A DNA stretch of 64,000 nt from Nectonema munidae (Eukaryota; Nematomorpha; Nectonematoida; Nectonematidae). How positions within the stretch are numbered: position 1 is the first letter of the stretch; each line of letters starts with the position of its first letter. The notes beneath the pieces were generated by a model. The model was given only the letters and a program-made list of their open reading frames with translations, did no database searches and was not told the DNA's origin. The DNA lies in contig JAUIRK010000376.1 in the NCBI GenBank assembly GCA_030549495.1, positions 248,001-312,000 on the forward strand, in the 5' to 3' direction. Below are positions 12,033 to 26,100 of this stretch, one piece after another. The position numbers and the translations under genes are program-made.

Positions 12033-13899
12033 TCAAGAAGTGTTACAGAGAGGACAAGTTAAAAAAGAATGCTTTTTGCAAATAAATCTTTTGCAACGAG
12101 CACACTTGCGCGTACCTCTCGTTCTTGGCTTGCAATCGTGTACAAAACAATATCCTCTGTTTGAAGAAAGTGCTTCTGAGATTACAGGAGGTGCAGGAAA
12201 TCCGAAGTAAGACAAAGCGCTCTTTATCGGCAAAGAAATTTGAGCAATATGTGAACGATTTAGCATTGTTTGTCTGCATAGGCTTAGGGACAAGCTTTTC
12301 AAAAAAACTTTTCTTCCTCCCGTTTGTTGAGATAGCTTTTTCGGAGCAATTGTGCTGGAAAATAACCCATGAATTGTAAGCTGCAATGTCTACATAATTG
12401 GTTAATATCGCCATAGTCCAGCGCCTATTCGGTTTGTAACAGGTATATTCCCTTGCCATTCGGTTGAAACTGTCAACACCACATTTATTTTCATTATAAC
12501 ATAATATTGTTTCTGGTTTGCTTTTGTTATTCGTTATGTTTACACTTCTTGTGTGTTGTGAAGACAAAACGTATACAGGCTTGAAATTTTTTTTAGCATG
12601 TTTCAATGGTATGTATATTGGAAGCGATGCAAACCTACTATACAATATCTTGCTCTCAGTCTCTTGTAAGTTGAGAGTTTTCAAATACTTAGGTTTGAGT
12701 AAAGCCGGTACAAATCTACGATTTGGATTGACAGTACCGCAAATAATCAAGTGTAGTCCAAGAGACCACTCTGCTAATTCGTGTGATGTGAAGAAGCGAT
12801 CTAAATATATTCCACAGCCTTCAGGCAACTGAAACTGTTAAATCAATCGCTTACAAACTGTAAGACTGGAGAAATAGTTTTTATCTGTTAGACCAGTAAC
12901 GTAAAGCTCAGGCTTCATTACATAGAAAGTTTTAGAATCGTTCAAATGGAACATTTTCATTCCATAGTGGCCTGGTTTTATTCTATCATAAACCTTTACA
13001 GGCGAACCACTTCTAAATTTGATTAATTGCTCGTAAATTTTGACGGAGTCAAGTGGTGGCCAAAATCTATGGCACTTATGAAAAAAACTATGATGTAGAT
13101 ATCTTATTGGTGATATTTTGTCGTTTCTATCGCTTAGATTTCTGTCGTCAAACCTAATGAAAATGTGAATAAACTTAAACATACGTCTGCCAATTGCTGC
13201 TCTAAGGAAGGGATCTCCAGTTTTTGAAAATAACTGACGAGTGATAATTTTTTGGTCTTTATTTTGGCCTATATGAAGGATACAACCAAATTAAGCAAAA
13301 AGAGTTTTGTTAGTTACTTTAGTAACTAAAGTAACTAAAGTTACTTAGTTAGAACTTTAATTCTTCCCACTTGCAATTGGCATTACTAATAAAATAACTA
13401 AAAATTTTACGTGAAAATTTTTCAAAAGGAATTACCTGTAGTTTTCTGCAGCTTTTTTTCTAATCATATCAACTATATAACTCATAAGATTAACATAAAA
13501 AAAAAACTTGAAGATGTCAAAATTCATTTCTCATTCCCACTGCTTCATTTGAAGGTCCAAATGTCCTAGATGAAAGATTACGTCAGTTACGGCTCAAATT
13601 AGGGCCAATAACAGGGTTTAGAGGGGTCCACGTAAATTCAGTTCCATCTGGAGCCAAAAGGCTATCATCATCTATGATTTCATTCCGATTTTCTAAATCA
13701 TCATCAGAGTTACAAAACTTTCAAATTCAAACTCTTCTGAACTTTGAAAAATATCAGAAGCTATATCTTCAGAGCATTCAGAAAGCTCCTCTTCGTTGGA
13801 TTCAGTAAAGGAAGATGAAGAACTCATATTTTGTATAGTTGAAGTTAGCAAAGATGATGTAGTGAAACAGAACAATAACTGTTTGCGTATAAAAATCAA
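12033..13899 (-). pseudogene. piggyBac transposase, broken copy
   Basis: Read on the minus strand, the pieces follow piggyBac order. An acidic Ser/Glu-rich N-terminus (13827-13693) comes first. A core piece (13182-12838) reads FIRFDDRNLSDRND, then EQLIKFRSG and KPGHYGMKMF. The second core piece (12828-about 12330) reads GIYLDRFFTSHELA, YNENKCGVDSFNRM and YKPNRRWTMAILTNYVDIAA. A C-terminal cysteine-rich finger (about 12150-12033) reads CARCKRFICKKH and CPLC. The second and third catalytic Asp are visible (YLDRFF, GVDSF). The first position, normally (V/I)DEQL, reads IYEQL, so it is lost. The reading frame changes at a poly-A stretch near 12300-12330, an in-frame stop lies near 13600, and the stretch 13200-13560 has decayed. 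Clear TTAA ends were not found. Confidence 0.82.
13310..13355. repeat. Palindromic AGTAACTAA short tandem repeat
   Basis: Alternating GTTACTTTA and TAACTAAAG units give a small self-complementary array inside the decayed piggyBac region. It looks like a simple-sequence expansion. Confidence 0.55.
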
Positions 13900-15780
13900 T
13901 AACCGTGCAATGAGAAACTGTAGATAGATTTATCTGATTGTTTATTCTTTCAAAGGATTTCCCACATCTTGATTATTACGATGATGCAAGATTTGCGTCA
14001 CAACGAGTTGATCGATATCTTTAGTGGTCGTTATTCGAGGTGTTTGGTGCTGGGAGAAAGATATAAATTATGCACTGTGCACAGCTATGTACAATGTATT
14101 GATGATATTTATGGAAGACCTCTTCTGTTCATAGAGCATATAACATGTCATTACTGAGTTCATAGTGACTTACATTTCGTGTTTTTCCATAAATAATTTT
14201 TTTATAATATATTGAATCAAATTTATTCTTTTGTTCATAAAATAGTGGATTTTAAACTTTGTAGCATTAGAAATAAAAATTTAAAATAGATGGCGCTCAA
14301 TTGGTTTTTTAAACACAAAAAAATGTGTTTTTTCGAATTTTACTTTTTTTTCTTAAATGTGAGAATTCATCAAGTATAGTCTATGAGGACAATTATAGGC
14401 TGATATAAAGTAAAATTGTCGCACTAAAATTCCAGACCATGCTTAAAAACAATTTATTTTGAATATGGGCTTTTTAATCCATTATGGTGGTAGTGGTGTC
14501 GCATCAAAACAGTGTGGTAAGCGAAGGTTAAGGTTTCAAAATATCTGAAAGCTTGAATAAGTTTCGCGGTTTACGTCTAAAAATGGTCTTGAGAAATATT
14601 TTCAATAGTTTACATAAAATATCTATATTTATACTAAATCGACAATGGTTATTTTATTTCTCTATTCAATTTTGGCTATATATTGTTAAAAAATATCTGG
14701 GAGTGTCAATTAAATTAGTGATATATCCCTGAAAATCAATTCTGTAAAAAATTTTCAAAAATCGTTATATATTGGTTATATGGTGTGAGTGAGTGAGTAA
14801 TTTTTTTAATATATTTTACCTTATAATACTTTCTTCAATGAGGTTGAGTATGAAATATTTATTTAAAATAAACAAAACCTATTATAAAAATTTTGAAGAT
14901 TAGATGAGCTAATAAAGCAACCTGAAAATAATTGAAAAGAGAACGTGTGATCAAAAGAAATAATTTTTAAAAAGTAGTACGTATCTTGACTAAATGGAAG
15001 ATTTAATATTTAGCTTCAAATAAGATTTTGACCTTGTAAAAGAAATTCCTATTTAGGAAATTAAAAATCTTTCAATTTATAGCTTATCAGTTAAAATTAC
15101 AATTTTTCATTTCACTAAGATGAATAGGAAATCTGAAATTTTTGAATAGGTCAGAGTTATCAAAACTGTCTTAAATGCCAATATGTGAAGCCTTAATCCC
15201 TATCAAGATAATTTTAAATTTAAATTGAATTAGTCCGTCTTTTTCCTATGGCGTGAAAGCAAGAGTATTTTAGATGAAGAATGTGGAAAACATTTTGTAA
15301 TTGAACAATGAACATCACGAATGATTTTATTAGAAAAAAAACTTTTGAGCTGGGATCGGTTTATAATAATATTCAGGTTTAATATCTCTTCATATCAGCT
15401 GATAAACAGCATAAGATCATCAAGAAGATTCTTTAATCAGAATGCTTTTAAAGCGGAGAAAATTTGTACAAAATATATTCTTAATTTTTTCGAGCACAAA
15501 TTACAGAAAATAAATTTCTAATGAAAAAGAGCTACCAAAAAACGATCATTATAGAATGAATAGTAAAATTACATACTGTAAAAGTATAGAAGAAATGATG
15601 TAGAGACAAGCAGTTTATTACAAATATTTACACAAAACGATGGATGTCTTATTGAGATACCTAATTTATTTACAAATAAAATGTTTTCAATGAATTAAAC
15701 ATAAGTTGGTTTATTAAATAAATTAACAAAATAATTAAAAGAGAAATACTGCAAGTAGAATTAATTTTAATGTTTATATA
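13900..15780. other. Non-coding DNA with an old dispersed repeat
   Basis: No gene recognised. 14960-15190 resembles 56790-57075 in the same orientation, sharing patches such as ATAGCTTATCAG, GGAAGATTTAA and GAAATCTGAAA, so both are diverged copies of an unidentified repeat. The rest is plain AT-rich DNA. Confidence 0.45.
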
Positions 15781-16345
15781 TTTGACATTGATTGCCAGGT
15801 TTAATCTATTTTTTGCAAGTTTAATTAATTTTAATAAAAAATTAACATGGCCACAAAATTGGGCATACTTGAAAATAGTATATATGTGTAAAAAACTTTT
15901 TCTAACTATTTCAATTAAAATTATAATTTTGATATGAGCTGTCAAATATAAATCAATTTTTTGACAGGTTTGATTGTTTTTCATTAAACAAAATGAATAT
16001 CACCACTGAATTCTACATACTTGAAAATGGGTATAACTTTTTATAAAAATAAAAAATTTAATTTTGACATGGGCTGTCATATTTAAAGTATTTTTTGACA
16101 TGTTTTACTGATTTTCATAAAAAAAATCAATATCATCAGTAAACACACCGTACTTGAATATGTGGAAATAACTTTATATAAATATTTGGATAAAATATAT
16201 CTTTTTGTAAATCAAGTTTTTGACAGGTTTGATTGATTTTCATAAAAAAGAAATATCACCAGTAAACACAGTGTAATGGAAAATGGTTAAAAACTTTTTG
16301 TAATTATTTGGATAAAATGTTTCTTTTTGAGATGAATCAATTATT
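15780..16345 (+). repeat. Tandem repeat array, unit about 123-152 bp
   Basis: About four diverged units follow one another. Each contains TTTTTGACAGGTTTGATTGA, a TTTTCATAAAA segment, AATATCACCAGTAAACACA and TACTTGAAAATGGGTATAAC. Spacing between the TACTTGAA landmarks is about 152, 133 and 123 bases. The same unit occurs in reverse orientation at 59560-59825. It lies just upstream of COX11 exon 1. Confidence 0.7.
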
Positions 16346-17145
16346 TTAGTGAAGTAAAATTAGGAGAGTATTTATAAAATTATAAGATAAAAAGCATGTC
16401 TTTATAAAGAAGTTTTCCTCACGTTTGCACTAAAAATTGAGGTTTGACGAAATTAGTCACGCCTTTTCTTGCAGACAGAAAACATGTAAAAGTTTTGTTG
16501 TGTTCTTCCACTAGGATGAAATAAAATTAATTGTACAATGTATGGCGATATAGAAATACAGTAAAATGTTGTAATTCGAAAATGTGTAATACAGAAAATG
16601 TACACATATTTTTATGCATTTTTGTGAGGATTGAAACTAGCAAATTAACGTGGTATAGAAACATGTGGATCAATATTCAAATTAGAGATTGTCAAATTAT
16701 AATGGTATAGAAAATAGAAATTTGAATACATACAATATATGAATAAAAGAAAAACAATGTGAATGACTTGCGTAAGATATTCATATTGAAATTAGAATGT
16801 ATAACACAAAAAGAAAAATATATAAAAACTTTCTCATTTCTAAGATTGAAATCAATATACAAAAATTCTAAATCAGAAAAACTTTAAATTAAATTCATTA
16901 TAAGAAGTTCAATCTTTGAATATTTTAATAAAAATAAAAATTATAAAAACTAAAAAAGAAACCTAATATGAATCAAAAGATAATATTAGTAGATTATATA
17001 ATTTAATACAGATAAATATGTATAATTTAAAAATAATTCTATTTTTTATATTTTTAATTTTCATGAAATATTTATTATTAACTTCGGTTATGAAATGGCA
17101 GTCTCATTTAAATCGAAAATTAAATTATGAATACTATCTATTATA

Positions 17146-20100
17146 ATGCAATCTCAATTAAAATGTTTTTATCAGAGGAAATTTTTTCCTATCATTCGTC
17201 AAAATTTATTTTATATTTTTAAGAATAATAATATTAATGGGATTGAGTATCAAACTTTCGTTACTAGTCCTTTGATTTTTGATTCTAATAAAAACAAATA
17301 TTCAAACAGTAATCATTATATTGACTATACAAAAACTAAGGAGTATGTACTATACATAGTTTCAGCTGCTCTATTTATAACAACTCTTCCGTTTTTAGCT
17401 GTTCCTTTATATCGTAGCTTTTGTCGTGTAAATTTTATCTTTTTATAATCAATTGACTCATTTTCTGTTAAATCCATAAAATTCTTTTGGGTGTGTCTTT
17501 TCAATGAAAACTATTTGATAGAATACGTCTTTTTACCGAAAATTCTTTTTTCATGCAAATTTTTACGATTGGAAAGGGGTCATTCACAATTGACGTCAAC
17601 ACAGAGGGGGAGGCTTAAAAGTTGATAAAAGGTGGACAGGGGAGGGGGGTTTGGAAAAGTTGACATCAACATTATATATAGATTTCTCAGATCTGTGATT
17701 CTTGCATATGCAAAGAAGCGAGAGCGAACTATGGTATTTAAAGTTAAAAAATTTAAACGCTTATAGCTTTCTTTGAAGTATTTGAAAACTCACAAAACTT
17801 TACATAGCTGTCAAGATATAAAAACTTTAACTTATATTAAAAGTTTGTTAAATTAAAAAAATAAAACCATCGTATCTCAAATACAACGAACGAGGCAACT
17901 GGTACAAAATAACAGCGTATGTATTACAGTTTTTGCGATGATATTTTTTTTATAGAACTAGTATCTCTTTTTAAAAAATTCACATCATTTCTCAAAAAAC
18001 AACAGCAATGATGTTTCGTTAAACTTTATATCATTTTATATTTTTACATAAAACAGAATTTCATTTTATCTTATAAAACAAAACCAAAATAAGAAATTGG
18101 ATAAAAATGAGACAATGGAATGAAAAATATAATTAATTTTGAAAAATACACTAACATAGGCCTCCGAATAGTTTTTATATCATTTTTATATTATATTCAA
18201 AGTAAAATTTTGAGGAGAAATCAGTGAAATGGCTCTAAAGAACTACCCACTATGGAGTTATTAAAAAAATATATATATAAATATTTTTTTAAAAAAACAA
18301 ATTAAACTTTCATAACTTGTAATTGTACTAATATGACATTCACCGCATGTAGGAAATCACCAAGGGGGCTTATAACGTTCAACAGGTTTTCTTTCGCGGG
18401 ATGATCTTCTTAGAACAGGTTCGAGATCATCTCTTTTTTGTCTGCATTGATGACTTTGTTCCACCTCCTTTCTGTGATCATCATAATTCGGTTCTTCAGG
18501 GATTGATATAACATCTTCAGAAGTTGGCTTTTCTTGTTCAGAACAATCAGAGTTGAGATTTTGTGCCAACTGCTTTTCCCTATTTACTTGAACTGAACAA
18601 ACCTTTAACTCTTTCTAATTCAATCGGTGTTTCGGGAACCTTAGCACTCGAAGGGACCTGGTTCTTTCAGGAGCAGGTCTTATTTGTCCATTTTCTATTA
18701 AACAACGAAAAAGGCAAAGAGAGCGAGTATTGATAACACATTCTTGTTTATTTGATGAGATTAAGCCTAGATTTTCAAGCGAAAGTTGTTACCTAAATTT
18801 TTGTTAATTCTGTTTTTAGGTTTTTATCACCTCCTGTTCCAATTAGTTCAACAACAGAAGGCTTAACTATAGACATGATAAACGGTCATTTTGGTTCACT
18901 ATTTCAAACTCAGTTTATGAAAACTCTTGGATTAAGTAGATATTTCGATGAGTTCTGCCCTTTGCAAAAATTTGATGTTGAAGGAAGAACTTTATAGAAC
19001 GCCGCATTTGCTTGAAGTGTTCAAAGAACTTTTGTTTAATTAAAGAAAAAAACAAGCACTCATCATTATGCACCTTTAAACCCACACAAGCTCAAATAAT
19101 TTTAGAAAATGATAGGTACGAAGAAGTTAAATATGAAGATGAAAATTGTTTTGGGCTGAATATTTTTGATAGAATTGACCAAATATTTTCTACAAAATAA
19201 AATTTTTCATCTTCTATTTTTTCTTAAATGTTCATGTCAACTAAAAGTGGGAGGGGGGGGGGGGGGGTGGGGTAAAGTAAAGTTGACATTGGTTGACAAT
19301 AGGGGGGGGGGGGGGGGGGGCAAAATTTGACAAAAATTGGTTGACGTCAATTGTGAACGACCCCAAAGTTGTTTTCAATAAAAAGTTTATTTTTTGGATC
19401 CCGTCACTGAAGAATACTAATTTCACGAAAAAAATTTACGATTAAAAAGTCTTCCATTTTTTCGGATTATGTCTTTGAAAAATTTTACCATTAAAAAGTT
19501 GTTTTCACTAAAAAGTAAAATTTTATGTGTTTTTACAAATATTTCCATTGAAAAGTCAAATTTTCATATTGTGTCTTTTATTTTCAGGACGAATTTTACG
19601 CTTTAAAAGTTATACCTTCACTAAAAAGTCAAATTTATAAATTTCTTTATTCTTGACGAATTGAAATTCCTAATTTTTTTTTAATAAATATTGACTATTT
19701 TTCGAAATTTACTTTCAAATCTCTCCAGTCTAAGTCATACCGTTTCGCCAAATCATACAACTGTCTTTCACTATGTTTTTGTCAAGTAGGGTTTATAAGT
19801 TAGAGTCCTCTTTAAGAAAATTAAGTATATATCTTTATGCTGGTTTTGATAGAAAATTACGTAATCCAATTGACCTGAAATTTGTTATGCAGTTTCTATT
19901 ATATATCCACCCTGACTTAGAGTCATGGCCGGAGTAAGCCAACTTCCACGTCTTTTTCGATCACTCTGCGCCACTTTATGTATGAAAAATGGCACTTTTT
20001 GTATGAATTTTATTTCCTGGGATTCGAATTATATCTTATCATCCACATAGTTGGGTACCTTTTTTATAGTGCGTTCACTAATGTAGCTACACGGTAATCA

Positions 20101-23100
20101 ATATCTGGTAGCATTTTCCTTTCAGCTATTTCATAACGTTAAAATTCATTTCGTGAAATCTACAGCTGGTCATTTGATGATACACACAGATCTGCACATG
20201 TTTTTTTTGATAGCAGTCAAACTTTAACCTAACAGATTTAAAAAGTGAGCAAAGAATTTTTGTTGCATCCTTTTATAACATCCAGACCTGTTAGAAGCGT
20301 TGTCATAATACTCACCTCCACATTTTTAGCCCTCATCAGGCAAACATGGGTCTATCAGACCCGAGAAACTTTAAAAATGAAGATTTCTTTGTCATAAATT
20401 ATATATATCGTTTTGAAACTTTTAAAATGCCTCATTCTACTTGTATTTAAATTATTCAAAATATTTTTGTGAAGGTTATTATTTTTTTTCGGCAACGACC
20501 TAAAAACTTTTAGCATTACGTTTCACGTAAACATGGGTCTAATAGACACAATAAGCAGTGAGCACTCACAAAAACATATTATTTGTGTGAAATGTAGTAA
20601 AAATGAATAAATAAATTTAATATTTTTACAATTAAATAATAGTAAGTGTTTGTTCATTAACTATTGAACTTTGAAAAAGCTTCAAACAAATAAAGAAAAC
20701 CTTTTTTTGCGGCGCATCTTTTCACCCAAAAACACATAAAAACTAGTTTTATTTGTAGTTTTATTAATTGTTTTTTTTCTTTTTTATATATATTTTAGTA
20801 TGTAATGTACTAACTCTTGCTTTAGGCTTTACTAACTTTTAATATCCTTTACTTTTGAACTCAATTGATTAATTGTAATTTTTTGTTGAATTTCACTGAT
20901 TATTTGATTTAAATAGTTTCTGTTGCTACCTATGATGTTGTTTTTTGAATGTGTTTTTGGGTGAAAAGACGCTCCCTTTTTTGTAGTAAATTGCTGAACT
21001 TTAATATTTCTGGCAATATAAAAAATATTTATAGTTACATATATGCACAAGAAATCATTAATTTAAAGGTTATAGATACGCTAAATGTACAAAATATAAA
21101 AATTATCATAAACAAAAGAGTATTTGTGGAAACAAAAAGGCCGGGCTCGTTGGACCCATGTTTATCTAAATCGTAAAGAAAATATGTTTGCCGCATGAGG
21201 GTTAAAAGTAGTTTACAATTACGCTCAAGTACAATAACATCTGATTTGCCATTTCTTCAACAGTATGGCTATTTAATTCTGGAAAAGTTCGGAAGCGTTC
21301 AATAGGCCAATCAAATACCTACCTACAACACATAACTTATCAGGATGTGATAGATATAGTGTTGAATCAACTGGCGAGCTAAAATAACTAGGTTTCACTT
21401 CTTCAACAGTAAGCCTGTTGATTTTTGTGCAATTATTTGGACTAGTTTATCACAGGTGGTTTTCGACATGTAAAAAGGATTTTCTTTTCCAAGACTTCTG
21501 TATTTTTGTATTTTTCCTCTAGGTGTAGGTAAGCAGGAACAGATTATAGTAGAAATAAGATTTATTGGGCACAGTTTGGCTATAAGAAAAAGACAGCAAG
21601 AAGGTTGCAATTGGAAAATGTGTATATATTACAGAAAATGCACATATGTTTTTATCCAGTTTTATTGAAATTTGGATATACAATATGTGAATGTAAGAAA
21701 AGTATTGAATGAGTTCTGTAGAATATTCATAATGAAAATTGAATGAACAAAAAGAAAATCAATGTTGATGACTCGCGTGTGAGTTTAAAGTTATCCATCA
21801 TAATTAAAAAATATACGATGCTAAAAATGGATCAAACTGGCTTATAAGTTCAAGCAGTTCTAAAAAATTTCAAGTTTACAATGATCCAAACCTTTCATCT
21901 GTTTCTCGAAAAGCCAAGCCAGGTTCAGCTAACGTACAAATAACAGCTATTATACGTTTCAAGACTTTCTCAGTAATCACATTCTTCCTGCATCAATTTG
22001 TTCTCCCAAACCTATATTTTGTCTCGGAATCTCGGTAAGTAGTCTGGACTCAATCCCTCTCTTGTAACAAAGTGAGAAATTTTTTTTGAAACAGATAGTT
22101 TACATGCAAAACAATAAACTGATCCTATTCATCGTGAATGCCTTAACCACTCTCTTATGTATTTCTCAGTATTGCACTTTGTCCAAACACAAAAAGTTTA
22201 CCACGTTTAGAACAACTAAAAATACAAATATTTTTGGCAAATAATAATTTGCAAACATATTTTAAAAGGAATTTGCTAAAAAAAATTAAATCATAAAAAA
22301 AATCACATGCTTACCTGCTATTAAACAAAGGAAACTAACTAAACAAGTTTAATACTAAAATAAAAATAAGTTATACATATGAAAATTTTCACACGTTGAA
22401 AAAATAAGTAGCGGTGTACATTGAAAGTAGTTGTTAAAAAGATTTATAATGAACTTCACTTCCAATATAAAGGCACATTTCTCTCCCCCCCCCCCCTCTC
22501 ATCATAGATTAAATGTATACTAGATAACAATAGTAGGAAAGTGGAATTTAAGCATTTCTACTTTCAATTGGTAATGACAGAATTTTTATTTATCGCTTCT
22601 ATAAACTTAGTCATATTTCATCCTTATTTTCAGTTTACAAGTTTGTTTTATATAATTCCCTTAATTTTATATCATCTTTTCCAAATACGTAAGAATATTT
22701 CCAGTTTCCCAATACATATTATTATAACTTATTTGTTCTTATATACAGTTATTGAGTTAAATTAATATGAATTTAACACTAAGTTATCATTAAATGAAGT
22801 TAAGTTTTAGATGCCTCCTTTAATTATTATATATCCAATGGCCAATTATTTAAATCTACCTCTACCTCTGTCGAAATGTATCTTTTTGCTTGATTCCTTG
22901 AATATCCTAAGTTTTTCAAGATTACATATATTTCTGTATGTTTTTGGGTGACTTAAAATATCACATTGATACAATTCTCACTCCTTTTCCTGCGCTCATA
23001 CTGATATTTTGTGCAGTTTTTCAATTTTCTTATAGAGGAATGACCTAAGTTCTATTTTCCCCATTTATAGTACTTGGGTTATGGAGGACTAAGCGCTGAT

Positions 23101-26100
23101 AAACGAGAAAAAGAGTCGGTAGAGAAGATTCGAAATATGAAGAAGTACAATTCGGACAGAGTCTTCACAGTCAAGTTTTCCGGTGAAACTAACTCTAAAC
23201 TTCCTTGGACATTCAAGCCTCTTCAGAATTTATTACATGTATTCTATTATCACTTTTCTGTTTTGTATGTTTTTTCTCTTTAGTTTAAATAAAATTTGAA
23301 TCTAATAAGCAGCTCACTTGTGCGTGTTGTAAAGCGAAATAAACCGAAATCTCAAAACCTTTTTAAATCGTGACATTTTTGAAACAAACCAAAATGTTCC
23401 GTATTTCAATGTGAACTAGTCAGAATTAAAATTCAAAAATTTATTTGTAAAAAAATAAAATAATAAATTTTGATTCTAAATAGTTCAAAACATTGCATTG
23501 TTTCTAATTTGTTTCCAAAAGTTTCGCAGATGGCCTAGTAGTAGGAGCGTAGGTTATTGATCCAGATGGTCTGAGTTCGATTCCTAATCGTGACTATAAT
23601 TATTATCTGTCCAGCTATGGAAGATATTTTCTAAGTAAAAAAAGTTCAAGGTCTTGGAATATTTCTGTTTATTATGGTTAAAAGTCGCACCGTGTGTTGG
23701 AAATGCGGTCAAACAAGTTCGTATTGTAGATGGGGCTAGTTGGTTTTGGTGCAAGTTGACTGTAAACCCCCAAAGTATGCAATATCTCTATTTTGTAATG
23801 ATTCGAAAAAACTGTGCGAAGTCATTGACAGATAGAATATCTGGAATTTGAGAGTGAGATGGAGTATTCTTTCCTTTGTCACACAGATAGTTTCATTTAA
23901 CTATAAATATTACAAAAGATCTTTATCATCCACATTTTTTTAAATGTAAGAACACTTAATTCCTCAATTTATATACTGGGATCACACTTAAAACGTTCCA
24001 GGGTAATTAAAGAAAGCGTCTGCTTTAGGATTGCAAGGGAATAGGGATTTGTTGAAATGTCTTTGCTTCAGTTTTTCAAGTTTATATTGTAGTATGCAAA
24101 ATTGCCTTTTTATTAAAGTGTCAAGCTTGACTAGAATTGGGAAAACAGCTAAATTTCTAAATAACAAAAGTTAGTTTGGGTAGAATGCTGTAGACAATTA
24201 GGTTTTTTTCTTATTTTTTGATGGTTTAAATGTAAGGTATTTTAATGGGAATCTCGTATATTAAACATTTTAATCTTTAAACTAATCGTTTGGTATGTGA
24301 TATTTAGGGTAAGTAGTGTAATGTCTAGGCAGAGGGAGGGGGGGGGGTAGGATATTGAAAGTGACATCTGCACCCACACATAAAGATATGCGCATACTAT
24401 TTTGCCTTATTTCACTTTGTTAAAAGTTTAAGGCAGGTTTTTTAAAAGTCTTTTATTGATTTTCTAATTATATAGTTTATCTTCTAACTAAAGAATAAAG
24501 TTCAAACATTTTTAGGAAACTTTAATGTGCTTAAACTTAACATTTTTCTTTTAGTGTATGTAGAGTAAAAAGATTTTTGTAAGAAATAAACCACTGATTT
24601 AAGTTTTTATATTTAAATCAATTAATTTATTTGGATACCAATGGAATTTCATGATATTTTTAACACTTATCTGAATTCTTTAGTATAAAATGCCTAAATC
24701 TTTCAAAAGTTGTGCAACTAAAATAAACACTTTTATTGATAAATATCCTGAAACATTCACAGTTAATCCAGCAGGAAATCGCTGAGACGCTTTGTTTGTG
24801 TAAAAAGAACAATACAAATTATCATAATATTATTCAATATAATAAAGCTATAAATGATAAAAAAAATATTATACTAAAATAAGTTATACTATAGATAGTT
24901 AAATGACCAAACTATTTAAGTTATAAGTCAAACTACAATGTAAATTATGTTAGAAAATAGCTATCTACAGCAGGGACGTGCAGAGAATTATTTAAAGGCA
25001 TATGCTCAAGTAGAGACTTTAAGGGCAGGTGCTCAAGTAGAGAAAACTGCTGAAATATAGTAATCACCATAGAGTCTACTGAACTATTTATCAGAAACAA
25101 GAAATTTAATAAAAAATATAAACTTATTAAAATGACTATGAGGTATTTGTTGGCGCCCCCCTTCTGCACATCCCTGATCTACAGTTTCGAAAAAATTACA
25201 AATATTAAAAATCCAATTCTGGTTCAAATGACTTGTTCGCCACGCCTAGTGGACGCCCATCTCATAAGTGACCCATTGTGCATGAACTGCTTAAACTTTA
25301 GGATGATTTTCTTGTGCATCTGGCTCAGATTTTGTCTCTTCCTGAATGTTCAATGACGCAGAAATTTCAGTGTTTTAAAAAAATATACTCATTTATTTAC
25401 ACTCAAATGGCACACATTTTACTATTTTTATTTGCAAAATTAATCAAATCTGTCAAAAACTTCAAATTATTTTTTTGAGAAATATAAAATCAGATTCTTT
25501 TAGGGGATTTTCACAATTAAATAAATAATGCAACAAACAAGGAATATTTATTGAAAAGTGGAAATCTTCATCAGCCAAAACAAACAGTTCAAATATCCTA
25601 AAACATAAGAAATATAATTTATAAGCAAATCACAAACAGTTTAACAGAAAATAGAATATCCATATTTTATATGAGCATTAATAATAATCATTGCAAGTCA
25701 CTTTAAATGACATTAATACAAGATGATAAACTACTGATCTAAGCTTTCACATTGAAAAAACTGAACTGCTAGCAGATAGCCTAAGGGTAGAGTTAAGTCC
25801 AGAACTCAAAACGATTATTCGTCAACGTCAGACAGCGCATTAGGTCGAAAACAGCTCTTTGCTTCAAAATGTCATAGAAGTAGGCACCTTTATAGCCTCT
25901 GCCATGCAATAGTAGTTCTCACTTATAACGAATTCTGTTAGATATCAGTTTTAGAAAAGGGAGAGCAGTGTTAAGAATGTTAAAAATGCTACTCTGCTTC
26001 TACTCAAATCCATAAGATAAAAAGATTTTACTCTATTCATAATATAATATAATTTACTCTATTCATTAATGTATATTGATTAGGTGAAGCCTGGAGAAAC

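Larger units (their letters stand above)
17455..19680 (+). repeat. Degenerate tandem array of AAAAAGT/TTTTAC units, interrupted by an element
   Basis: 17455-17575 and 19365-19680 are made of the same loose repeat, with words such as TTTTACGATTAAAAAGT, GTTTTCACTAAAAAGTCAAA and TGTGTCTTTT. The element at 17576-19364 has landed inside it. The array lies in COX11 intron 1 and has no coding potential. Confidence 0.55.

Noticed and set aside
12022-12832. Plus-strand open frames of 60-104 codons
   Set aside because: They are shadows of the minus-strand piggyBac transposase.
15780-16345. CRISPR-like array
   Set aside because: The units are diverged, contiguous tandem copies without constant-length spacers, in animal DNA.
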